A stretch of DNA of 64,000 nt from Lumnitzera littorea (Eukaryota > Streptophyta > Magnoliopsida > Myrtales > Combretaceae). The notes under the pieces were generated by a model, which was given only the letters and a program-made list of their open reading frames with translations, was not told where the DNA came from and did no database searches. The stretch is taken from the NCBI GenBank assembly GCA_024138015.1, contig JAMXBB010000004.1:12587941-12651940 (forward strand), in the 5' to 3' direction. A program made the position numbers and the translations under genes. Position 1 is the first letter of the stretch. Every line of letters starts with the position of its first letter. Shown here one piece after another: positions 13,049 through 24,060 of this stretch.

Positions 13049-13922
13049 AGGAATTAGAATTCAATTCTTCCTTTATTTCTTATTACAACGTTCACTTGGT
13101 TTTTATCTCTGAATCGCAAATCTTTAAGAATCCCTGATTCTTTTATTTAAAGAATCATGATTCCTCACAAAATTTCAAATTTTTTCCAAAAATAACCTCA
13201 TATCAATTTAACGATGACTTCCACTATCATTACCATTGCTATCACTACTATTAACTCCTACCATCGCCACCACCACCATCACCATCAACCACCATTACTG
13301 TCACCGTCAATGTTATTGCCACTACAACCGCCACTACAACCACCACTACTACTAATTACCAATCACCACCACCTATCATCACTGCTAAATACCATCGTCA
13401 TTGCCAACCACCATTGTCACCATCACCTTACTACCACCACCATTACCCATCACCACTGCCGCTACCGCTACCACTACCACCATTTCTAACCATCGCTGCC
13501 GTCGCCGCCGCCACTGTTGCCACCGCCGCTGTCGCCACCACCACTTCTAACTACTGCTATCATTACTACTACTGTTGTCGTCACCATTGTCACAACTACT
13601 CTCAGCCCCCCTCTAAGTCGTTACCCCGGTTATCGCCACCACCATCAACCACTGCTACTACTACCCCCATCGCCATCGCTTGCAACCACCATCAACCATT
13701 ACCACCATCGTCAACTATTACTGCTGCCTTTGACCTTGTAGTTAATTTCCCCCACCACCACCTATTACTTTAAAATTACTTGAGAAAAAAAATGGATCAA
13801 GGGTAATTTAATTATTAAAGTTCTATTACATATCTATTCTTAAGTTGTTTATTAATCCAACTAAACAAACTAATAAATATTACACTCTTATTACATTTCT
13901 TAAGAATTCTAAATACATTCCT
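13049..13922. mobile_element. TIR element carrying a trinucleotide-repeat core, inserted in the LINE
   Basis: The left end AGGAATTAGAATTC (13049) is matched in inverted orientation by the right end, which on the minus strand reads AGGAATGTATTTAGAATTC (13922 downward). A second inverted block follows inside each (left 'tttcttattaca', right minus strand 'aatgtaataaga'). The interior, 13214-13770, is low-complexity. It separates the LINE zf-RVT region from its RNase H region. No transposase is present, so it would be non-autonomous. No clear target duplication was found. Confidence 0.5.
13214..13770. repeat. Degenerate (ACC/CAT/CAC)n low-complexity tract
   Basis: About 550 bp almost entirely of A, C and T on the plus strand, in an imperfect triplet pattern (ccaccatcaccat and similar). 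Open frames in it are His/Pro/Thr/Leu-rich by composition only and should not be called genes. Strand asymmetry is extreme, with few G on the plus strand. Confidence 0.85.
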
Positions 13923-14390
13923 CCATCATTTCATCCAATGAAGTGAACGAGCTGTAAAGGTCAACATAGATGCGTCTTGGGCGTCCATGAATAATCATGC
14001 AGTAGTGAGCATCGTGGCTCATGACAATCGGGAGAGATTATTAGAAGGATAGACAAAATCTTTGATCTGCTGTAATGCAGAAGAAGTAGAAGCATAGGTT
14101 TTATTGGTTAGAGTTAAGTTAGCACATGATGGAAGATGGCAACACGTTGAATTTGAATCTAACTAAGAACTAGTTGTGAAAGCTATTAATGGACCTTATA
14201 ATTCTATTCATTAAGCCACTAAAAATCCAATAGAGCATATCCATCTAATATTAAGTAAATATAGCAATTTGTTTTCTTTTTCCTATGTAAATCATAGGGC
14301 TAATATGCTAGATTGTTGGTAAACTGGGTAGCCTCATATACTAAGAGTGAGATGTACCCATCCTAGCTCTAGAGACTTATCTACTTAGAT

Positions 14391-15583
14391 AGAATTGGGC
14401 ACCGGACTGAATTGACCTTGAATTACTAGTTTATGGATCGGTAATACAGTGAACCGTGAGCTAGCGGTTCCGAGCTAGTTCAAAATTCTTGAACCAGTTT
14501 TTTTTAATATTTAATTTTTTTTATTAATTCTATTAATTTATTTTTTTAATACATTAATATTTTTTAATAATGTGATTTTCTTTCTTTTTTTAAGTATATT
14601 AATTCATTAATAATTTCTAATTTTTGTTTATTAATTTTTGACTTAATGTGATTTCAACTTTTTTTTTTATTTTTTTCCCTCAATTTTTTTTTCTCATATT
14701 AAAGTTCTTAACATTTGATAAGTTTTATAAAAAAGATTTACATTAACTGAAATTAAATTTTTTATCTATTCTTAATACATAATTAACTTATGATTAGTCA
14801 TTTTCATTAGTTTAATAATATTATTTTTAAAAAAATTGTTTTTTACTATCACAAATAAAGTAGCTTTGATATGTAATGACTTATTAGATATTATCAAATT
14901 ATTTTTTCCGAATTAGTGGCCTCTCTTTTTTTTTTTTTTAAGAGGTGAACTGACTAAGCCGACCATTCAGTTTACACTTAAATATTAATAATCTGAGACT
15001 TCTATCGATAATATTTAAATGAAATTTCATTTGCTAGCAAAGGAAAAAAAAAAGAAAAAGGGCTCATAGCTAATCCTTTTCATAATGCGATTATGTTTGA
15101 AGGATTCCAATAGCAATCTCATAATTCTAAAAACCATGTAATCGGAAAGAAATTAATGTTTTTAGATTTTAGAAAAAATAAAAGCAAAGAAGAACAAACT
15201 TTTGCAATTGTGGGGCTACACTACACATATTCATAAAACCTTGATGGTATAACTAATAATTTTTTGCGCGATATGGTAATACCATAACATGAACCTCTTT
15301 TAATTAGAAATACAATTGCAAAAATAAATAAATAAATAAATAAAGTAAAATAAAAAATAAAAAAATCAACATAACACGTATGGAAAACACAATTACGACA
15401 CGAATAAATACAAAATTTAGATCGTTTTCATTTAGGGCTCTTAGGACATTGTTAAATGAGTTATTAAATATAGATGAATGGCCCATAAAAAAAAAAGAAT
15501 AAAATGTAGAAAAATCCTAACACATTAATTCATCACTTTTAAAATGTTCTCAACATTGACATTGTTCTCTTTCTTGTGTCTCT
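14391..15583. other. AT-rich intergenic DNA
   Basis: Long T-rich runs and no supported gene. The block 14395-14500 is less AT-rich and contains self-complementary words (gtgaaccgtgagctagcggttc), hinting at an eroded transposon end. Confidence 0.5.
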
Positions 15584-15586
15584 TTA

Positions 15587-16017
15587 GATTATGTTTGGCA
15601 TGATGGGAGGAAAGGTAGAGACGGGAAAGAATGGAAGGGAAAGAATTATGGCTGGATTTGATTTCTCCAAATGTGTTTAGACAATAGGGGGAAGAAAAAA
15701 TAGAAAGAATGTTAATAATTAGTAAAGATAATAAAGGATAAAGTATAAATTTACTAATTTATCCATTAAAAAGTAATAAAAATATATAAATATAAGAGCA
15801 AATAGGTCTTTACAAAAACAATCTTTTTTCCTTCTTCTTCCTCCGTAGTTTGGGAGGGAAAGCTTTTAGGTGCGATCGAGGGAAACTTTTCCCCTTATTT
15901 TCCACTCCCTCCCCTTCCCTTCCTATACCAAACGATGGAATCATAATGTTTTCCTTCCCATTTCCTTTCCTTTCCTTTCCATTCCTTCTTTTCATTTTCC
16001 CCAATCCCAACATAGTG
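15587..16017. mobile_element. PIF/Harbinger-like MITE, TTA target duplication
   Basis: The left end GATTATGTTTGG (15587) and the right end, which on the minus strand reads CACTATGTTGGG (16017 downward), form an imperfect terminal inverted repeat. TTA lies directly outside both ends (15584-15586 and 16018-16020), the 3-bp duplication typical of PIF/Harbinger elements. The left half is GGAA-rich and the right half TTCC-rich, so the whole 431 bp is roughly fold-back. No coding capacity. Open frames across it on both strands are compositional. Confidence 0.6.
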
Positions 16018-16020
16018 TTA

Positions 16021-17203
16021 CTCTCTAAATACAACCCTCCGAGAAAACTCAAAACTCCTCTTCCTCTCTCTCCCTCTATATTCTTTCAAGCCCAAGAGAC
16101 GAAAAGAATTCAAGTTTGGACAATAAAGGCAACACCAGCCGTACCCACTAGGCCCTTCTCAAGGATGAGGTTGACATCGCGATCTCTATAACTAAACCTA
16201 GAGACGTGGAGACCTCTCATCCGACCATACATCTCATTATTATAAATACTTTGCTTCAAGTTTCGATTTTTATTTCTGAGTTTTTGATATCGGGTTGATC
16301 AGTTCAAGTTTCATTTTTTGGTTGATTTGGTGTTTTATATTTTGATTTTGGGTTGATTAATTCTAGATATAGTATCATTTCTGGGTTTTTTACCATAGGT
16401 TTTTAATTTTTATTTTGGGTTGATTAGTTCTAGAGGTTTTGACTTCTGGGTTTTTAATTTTCATCTCATCATTTTAGTCTCTTCCTGAAATCTCCTCTTG
16501 ATTTATAGGTTTTTGATTTGGTGTGCCTGTAAGGATTTGGATGGGTGGTTGGTGTACTTGCATTTATTTAATAAAATTTTGTGGATTGCACATTTTTATG
16601 TCTGGCAATTGATACGTGTATGACTCTGCATTATATCTTGGTGGCTTATGACTAAAAGACTCTGTTTTTAATATTTTGGGATTTGGGTGCTTCATCTATG
16701 AAATTAAATGTGGAGTACAGTTTCGTCGTGACTCAACTTTAAGGAAACATATCATATCTATGGGCTTATGGAGGAATTGAAATGCCTACAGAAGAGATTG
16801 AAGGATAAGGGAATGGAATGTAATGTATGTTGGATTATTATTAGCTGATTATGTACCATGCAAGATTTATTTGTACAACCAAACCTACTGTATGATTGGA
16901 TCATTTGTGTGAAAATTTTCTTTCAAATGAATTATTTTCTCAAGGTGCTATAGTTTTGTTCATGTGTCATTTTGCCCGTACGACTGGAAGTTTGGAACCT
17001 TGGGCATGCATAGTCAAATGCTTGAGATAATGCAGGACAATTGCTTATGTTTTCAACAACAATCACTTAGAGGTTGTGTTTTATAATGATTCATTTGTGA
17101 GGCATTCCAAATTAAATCATGGAACACTGAATTAGATTAGATGTTAATTCTTAATTGCTCTTTATAAACAAAGCATCAACGACTGCATTATCACTTACTA
17201 ATT
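16021..17203. other. Non-coding, T/G-rich intron-like DNA
   Basis: About 16270-16510 repeats the words 'gggttgatt(a/g)a/gttc' and 'tctgggtttttaattt' several times, as in plant 5'-UTR introns. The pyrimidine-rich stretch before it (16040-16100) would fit a 5' UTR. No coding exon was found downstream, so any gene here is lost or unrecognised. Confidence 0.4.
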
Positions 17204-17333
17204 CCTACAACTATGTTGCAAAATACTATATATCAACACAATACAACTTAGCAAAACTAAATGAACCTCCTACAACTATGCTATAAAATACTACGCAGCA
17301 ACATAATACAGCTTAGCGAAAACAAATGAATCG
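17204..17333. repeat. Two-copy tandem duplication, 65 bp unit
   Basis: Unit 1 (17204-17268) and unit 2 (17269-17333) both begin cctacaactatg, both contain 'aaatacta' and 'aacttagc' or 'agcttagc', and both end in 'aaatgaa'. About four fifths of bases match by eye. Confidence 0.8.
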
Positions 17334-20300
17334 AAAACATAATAGAACTCAGTAGGAGTAGCTGCAAAACAACACTTTCAGGCATGATCCAAAACATCCC
17401 TACTATATACTATTGAACTTCAATCATTCTTGATATCATGGTAAAGGAACAATATAATTTCATGGCTACATTGATACCACATCAATTCTTTACAAAGTAC
17501 TTAATTTGTCTTGGAAGCTTTTGGCCTGCTTTTAAAAGAAAAAATGTCTCATCTAGATTAATCTATTACAAAATATCCATGCACACTAGCATACAAGGAA
17601 AAAAAAAATCATGCAAAATAGATATTGAAAGTTACAAACAACATAAAATTTTGATTTTAAAGCGGATATCTACGACAATGGTAGCACATTTTGCAACAAT
17701 GGCAATGTCCACGGCTTTTTAGGAGAAACAACATTACACTCTAAAGGGTCCTATTGCTTGTCTCGAGAACTGACTTTTGAATTATATGAGAAAATGTGTT
17801 GTTAGAATCTCGCTAAAAATAAATTATAAATAGTTAAAAAAATTTATAATAGTAAAAAAAACTAACAACCGGCGTATTTGTGTTACGTATGCAAAAATTA
17901 AATAGAGCTAACAAAAAAAAAATATATATATATATATACACGGTTCGAAAATCTTTTAAGATAAAGGAGAAATCGAGGGACAACAGAAATAGTAAATAGA
18001 AAATTCGTTAACGATAACAGAAGAAAGATAACACTTATATTGACAATATTTTTATCGAAGTTCATGAAATTATGCTTCATGTAACTAAAATGCTTCATCC
18101 AAAAAGTTTCCATTTCCTTATGAAACAATGCAGACACGTTAGTTAAGGATCTTGATATGTAGAATAAAGGATCATGAAATGAATAGTTATTATCTAGTCA
18201 TTATGTTATTAATCTTCATGTACATTACTTCATTAGTAAAACCCTAAAAGTGTAGAACTACATATGGAAATAAAAGTGTAAAATAATAAATTTTTGCTAT
18301 AGTATTAGAAATTTTGAAATAAATAACAATGATGGTTGCAAACCTTAATAAGATGGAAATGGATAAAAGCCTAAGCCTTGAATCTACAAAAGTAAAGAAA
18401 GATTTCATCGGAGGGAAACACATTTGAAAGGCAAAATGAAAGAAATGTTTTAAATTTGTTCTTACTGCAATAATGATCATGCTTAATGAGCATAATTAGT
18501 CTTTCCTTCTTTCTTAGATTGAGCATTCATTTGGTACTATTGCATTGCACCATGAGCTAATTGCTATAATCACAAAAAAGAAAACAACATATGCAACCCA
18601 AAAAACGAATAAAGAGATAAGAATCAAGAAAGAAGCATACACAAATTGCATAATATAAATTGATTAAATTTGGCGTTAATACAATTTTATACTCTAAATT
18701 AATACATCGATCCCCTTACAAAAAAAAAAAAGAAAAAAAAATATACAATTGATAATGAAATGATACATAACAAAGTTAGCACGATCAATGTTCATAGTGG
18801 GATGGGTCTTGAAAACAATGAATTATGCCTTTAACAACTTAATGTAGACAAACCTTCGACCTTTCAAATATTAAAACTTATAAACCTGCAATTCAGCGAA
18901 ATATTGAAACATTAGCAATTATTCAAATGTAAAATGCAATATAAATGAATATTGGGATGGAGGAAAGCAAACACATAAAGAAATGGTGTTGATTTACAAA
19001 CTTTAAACAAATACGAATATTGCACTCTTTGTATGGATATGCTTCGAATGCAATGTAGTCGTAATGTTGAAATTGGAAATGCCGTGAAAAGACATCAAAA
19101 GAAATTATATTTCTTGTTACACACAATTGACATTACCATGAATGAAATTACAAATATATATATATATATATTGGTACATATCTAGTTCAAGTAATATAAT
19201 ATGAAACAATGAAAAAGAAATTGTAAGAGTGAAATAGAGTATCAATAGAGTTAAAAAAAAAACAAATAGAAATAATTTAGAGAGTCGAATAAAAAAAATA
19301 ATATAGAGAGAGAGTCAAATAGAAATAAAGAATTTGGATGCTTCAACATTAAAGAGAGTCAAATGAAAGTAAATTAATATTGAGAGTTGTAGTTCTTAAT
19401 AGTTATTGCATACTTGTGAACATGTAGGTAAGTAATTGTAAACACATTATTATTTTGAGATGAGTTGTATTATCTAATTACAAATTTACCCGAGTCAATA
19501 GTTTAAAGGAAATGATATCTTGAACCAATGACTCCAAGAGAAACTTGCTTGAAAGTCAGTTAGAAAAATATTATACTATTAATTCCATATAAAGTGAATA
19601 AAAGATGTACATAATAAAATCAGATTATATACTTACCTTAATTGGGAGTAAAAGAAAAACATAATCATGAATGGATTAAATAATATACTATTAATTAATA
19701 GAACGAAAGGTAGGTGAAAATTAAATGATCTCTTTTACTTTCTAACAGTTGCACCATTGTGTGAATGAAAATTTAGTCTAAACTTAAAATAAATCCAAAT
19801 TAGAAAATCTAAAAGAGAGAGATTTTTAGTTAGTAGAGAGATTAATATGTGGATGGTGAAGATGGGAAAATTCCCATAGAACTAATGGGGTTTTAAAAGC
19901 AGTTTTTTTAACATTAAACATACCATATAATAAGAATTAAATGCAGTTGAATGTGAACGTGGCTGATGGACTTCCAAATTAAGTTGCATTGCGGTTGAAG
20001 TTATTAAAAAGTGAAGAGGCCAAGTAGCATGAGTGGTTTAGTGGCAGAAGTGGATGTAGAAATAGTTATGCAAAAAGTAAAGAGTTGCATGAGTGGTCTA
20101 CCAGCAAAAGTACATAGGTATGTAACGGTTTTCGTCTGTGAACGTGCAAAAATATAGTGTAGTAAATGTGTGACAATAAGAGATATATAATAAGTTAATA
20201 TTTATGAGAGTTGAATAAACACTACTCTCTTAATATTAATAGATGGATTTAAATGAATTTAATACAGTTGCATGCAATTTTAGAGGAGAGATTGGACCGA

Positions 20301-22103
20301 AGAACGTGGAAACATGGAGAATGGAGAATGGATATATTACTCGGAAGTGGGAAACTTGGTTAGAATAGATAATATAGGAAGATAGTAAAAACTAATGAAA
20401 TAACAATAATACACATATATTTTTTAAATACAAATGCTATCATAATTAAAAATGGTAATTAAAACATATTTTGAAGGGTAAATTTGTAATTAAAAGCCTA
20501 TATAGAAATAGATTTTTTATTTGTGAAAGAAAAAAAAAACCATATTATTGGCTAACTTCCAACAAATCTTGTGGAAGAATATGCTAAAACCTATAGCTCT
20601 AAAATTAAACGGTTGCCTATTAATTATATCAACCAAGAGACATGCTAATTAATTGACACATTGGATTATTAAAATCTATATAGATAATTATTATAGGGCA
20701 TATGATAAATTTATGTAACATGGAAAAAAAAAGAATATAAATTCCTTTAATTATTCATTAAGATATGAAAGATTGTTTCATTGGACAACATAAAATTAAT
20801 AACTTCACATAAATTGCTTAATGAAAATACAAATAAATGTTATAAGTTAAATAGTTGGAGAGGCCATTTATCTTAAGAAGCACCCTCTTCATCAAAGTGG
20901 ATTTGTTGTGGGAAGAGTGCGTACTGAGCCGTGGCCACCTGTCTTCACTTCTTGCCATCTTTGATTAATCCAACTGCAATATATAAAAATAATTAAAACT
21001 GATATTATGTGGACGTTTAAATACAAAAGATGTTATGGGGGCAACCAAAACATAAGACCCATACAAAAACCTACTCCTTGGAGTTCCTTAATTAAATTGG
21101 CATTTAGATTCCTTTCCATCATCCTTGTCCCCAAATCCCAACATTAATTATTCAATATAAAATAATATCATATGCGTCTTCTGGTGATATTTACCAAATA
21201 ACTTTCTTTTCTTTTTTTTTTTGTCAAAATATCCAGTGTCCATGCCATTAAATCTTAACACCCACTTACTACATTAAATGAACAAAATAAAACCCATAAC
21301 ATCAACTAATTAAGGAGAAAGTACTCGTGATCATCCAAACACTTCCGCTTCACCACCATGGGTCAAATATTCCAACCCATACGTATCATCGGTCGACAAT
21401 TTGTATTGATGTTAACAAGAAATGGAATGATAAATTTTCATTAAAAAAAGGCTGGATAGAGTGGAAAAATTAAAGGGTAGGTTAGTGAAAGAATCAAGAA
21501 TGAGAAAAAAAGGAATGTGAGAGATTTAATGTTGCTCTACAGAGGAAAAGGAGGACGAGGGATGGTTTTCATCAAGGAATAAAAGAATCTGTGAACGTGT
21601 AGAAAAGTTGCAATCAAATGAAAGATAAAGGAACAGTTTTCAGTGAGGGGAAATAAAAAAAGCCGTGGTACATATAAAAAATGTAACAACACGTGGCATA
21701 TATAAAGTTCACGAAAGCAGTTATGAAAAGGCTATAAAATATTGTTTTAAAGTATTAGTTTTTAAAAGTGGAGGCAAATGGAATTTATTGGTTTAATAGT
21801 AATAGATAAACGAAACAAAATTACAATTATTTTAATGGTATCAAATTTGTGAGTAATAGTTGTGTAAAACTTAATTGAGTTATGGAACTCTCATTTTCGT
21901 TGCATCTAATCCATGAAATCTGATTGGATAAATTGAACATCTAATATTAAGTAATGGCATATTACTGAGGTGAAAGAAAAACTTAGAAGAAATTCTTAAA
22001 GTGAAAAAATAATTCACAAAAATCTCATTCTTGTAACTCCGAATTTGAGTACTAGTTTGCTTTATCTAGCTTTCTGAAAGAAAGAGATAAGATATTATAA
22101 TAG
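17334..22103. other. AT-rich intergenic DNA
   Basis: No supported gene in about 4.8 kb. It contains AT microsatellites (about 17917-17938 and 19153-19171), A-runs, and an imperfect direct repeat near 20022 and 20083 (gcatgagtggt(t/c)ta..gca(g/a)aagt). Short open frames are low-complexity and match nothing recognised. Confidence 0.6.
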
Positions 22104-24060
22104 TTATAAAGTAAAAGTTATCGACCAAAAGTCAATGTATGTAAGAAAAACTACCAGCAATAATTGTATATCTGGCTTTTTATTGATCATAAGCCTTTTC
22201 CTTTTATTACTCTGCTTCTTAACCCAACTGTTTAGATGCCTTCTATCTTTATAACTCTTTCTCTCTTTTAAATGCTTTACTCTTTCAAAAAGATCATCAA
22301 TTGAGTGTCTTTCTAAAGGCAATGAATCTTTTAATTTTTTTTTCTTTCCACTTCAATGTGATTGTTGCAAATTTCTTCAATCCTCTTTTTAGTTTCTTTC
22401 AAAATGTTATGAAGGAATATAAAGGCATTTGGAAATTTTGACGCTTGTGCAACTAATTTAACCAATTTGGGGCAAATTTCTCTATATCTCTCCCTTATAA
22501 TCAAATGACCATCTTTCGATGCAATTTTTTCATTCAAGTCTTTTGCTGTATCACTCCTAATGTCTCTTGTCCAATGCTTAAGGATGTATCCTTAAAGGAC
22601 AAACTTAATATCCAAAACATCATACACCTTTAAATCATGACAACAAAAATTCCAAAAATTTCAATTTTTTACAATTACATGAAATCTTCCCACTCGATGG
22701 ATTAAATAATAACTAGTAGTCTCCTTTGTTGATTATCACAACTATATACTCATGGAAAGATTCGGTTTCATTCCTATACTTAATAAATGAAGTAGAAATC
22801 CAATCATATTCATCTTGAAATGCATCCAATATTTTTAGAGTGTAAATTTGGCCTACTTGTCTTAACAAGGGAGACTTTTGCAATTTCATTCTTGACAACT
22901 TCTACCCATAATCATATTCAGCTTGTAATTCGTTATATTTTTTTAGTCTCCATTTAGGCTTTCACTTAATTATGTGCTTCGCATTCCTCTTATGGCCACA
23001 TTTTTCATTTAACATGTAGCTTGTTTTCCTTCAAAGCATAAATGTCTTCTAACCATGTATTTCTTGCCAACTTATGCCTTTTAGGCATTTCTACCCTTGC
23101 TTTTTCAAATGCTTATACATACAAGCTTTAAAATATGCTAAAAGCAAAATCCATCTTTCATTAGATGTCCTAAATACTTAATGTCATTCTACATTATGTG
23201 CCAAGTGCATAGCTCAAGAAAATTCTCAAGCATCATTTCTCTTAATGATTTTGCTATTGCTAAATCTTGATTGGTGAATATCGTTAGAGGGTTTTTTTCT
23301 ATTATGTACTTCTCGAAAAGTATCAAGCAACCAACTGAAGGATGCAGTTGTCTCATCATACAAAAGTGCTGCCCTATGATGGTTAAATCCAAAAAGAACA
23401 CCAAATGGTATGTTTTATTATTTATACTGAAAGTGGTGTCGCAAGTGATCATATCGCCAAAATGAGCATAATCCAGATTAGCCCAAAAGATATTTATTAT
23501 CTATTCTTGACAATCTAATTGTATTGCACTAAAGAATGATGGGTCTTGTAATGATTGCTCTTGAAAGTACCTAAGTATAGCTTTAACTTCTCCATATATC
23601 AAATCCCTTTGTCTTTTATTCTAAATTTAGTTCTTCTAATCTAATTTACTATGTCTAAGATTCTCTCTACTACTAACTTCTCGTATCATGAGCTCATAAG
23701 CTTACTTAGTTCTAGCTTTAAAATCACTTACTAATTCAATTGCTAAACTATGTGCATTTGATATATTCCTTTGCGATGGCATCATATGAGTTGTTTCTAG
23801 AAGATGAAGAGTGTAATTGTGCTTAATAACGAGATCATTGAGTCGATATTTTCCTATCTCCAGAATAAGTACAATTCTCATCCTTGCAAAACAATTTGTT
23901 ATTGTTTTGGCTCTTGTATTTTTCACTACTATATTTCTCTTATCTTCTTTCCTCTTACCTTCCTTAGCATATATGAATCTATGTGAAGTAAACTTTCCAT
24001 CTATCCTACTCTTATTGCTATATTACTTTCAAACACTAAATCTCATTTTTGCTCCATAGT
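22104..24060 (-). pseudogene. FAR1/FHY3-related (MULE transposase-like) pseudogene
   Basis: Reading down the minus strand, the blocks match the plant FAR1-related family, transcription factors descended from Mutator-like transposases. About 24060-23700 is the N-terminal FAR1 DNA-binding region ('NYGAKMRFSV', then 'NCFARMRIVL' and 'HNYTLHLLETTHM'). About 23450-23190 is the MULE transposase core ('CDTTFSINNKTYHL', 'TNQDLAIAKSL', 'LCTWHIM'), including the aspartates of 'CDTTF' and 'TNQD'. About 22900-22710 has 'KILDAFQDEYDW'. About 22690-22540 is a SWIM zinc-finger-like stretch ending 'YILKHWTRDIR'. About 22540-22330 has 'RYREICPKLVKL'. Length (about 650 codons) and lack of introns suit the family. 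Many stops and frameshifts break it. No terminal inverted repeats were found, so a dead MULE and a dead FAR1-related gene are both possible. Confidence 0.85.

Larger units (their letters stand above)
9930..14390 (+). mobile_element. L1-type LINE relic (endonuclease, RT, zinc-finger, RNase H)
   Basis: Parts of a plant non-LTR retrotransposon in order. About 9985-10590 is the endonuclease: 'RPLKIVRNLNDII', 'NPSVVCLTET', then 'CVGDFNALFYEHEK'. About 11360-11930 is the reverse transcriptase: 'ILVPKVSNP', 'YKIISKSL', 'RIDMSKVYIM'. About 12505-12960 is the zf-RVT region: 'WKKIWNLKVLPK', 'CLLCEESESVAHMLVGC', 'WITWHIWKERC'. About 13950-14340 is a plant-type RNase H domain: 'VKVNIDASWA', 'CNAEEVEA'. 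Stops and frameshifts occur throughout, and the palm of the RT with its FADD motif is missing. Two other elements interrupt it, at 11958-12349 and 13049-13922. No target-site duplication or poly(A) tail was identified. Confidence 0.85.

Noticed and set aside
13214..13773. Long His/Pro/Thr-rich open frames on the plus strand
   Set aside because: They come from the ACC/CAT triplet tract. All three frames stay open by composition and there is no protein-like pattern.
15810..16191. Overlapping open frames on both strands, 80 and 113 residues
   Set aside because: They lie mostly inside a MITE with GGAA/TTCC halves. Lys/Gly- and Pro/Phe-rich content follows from base composition.
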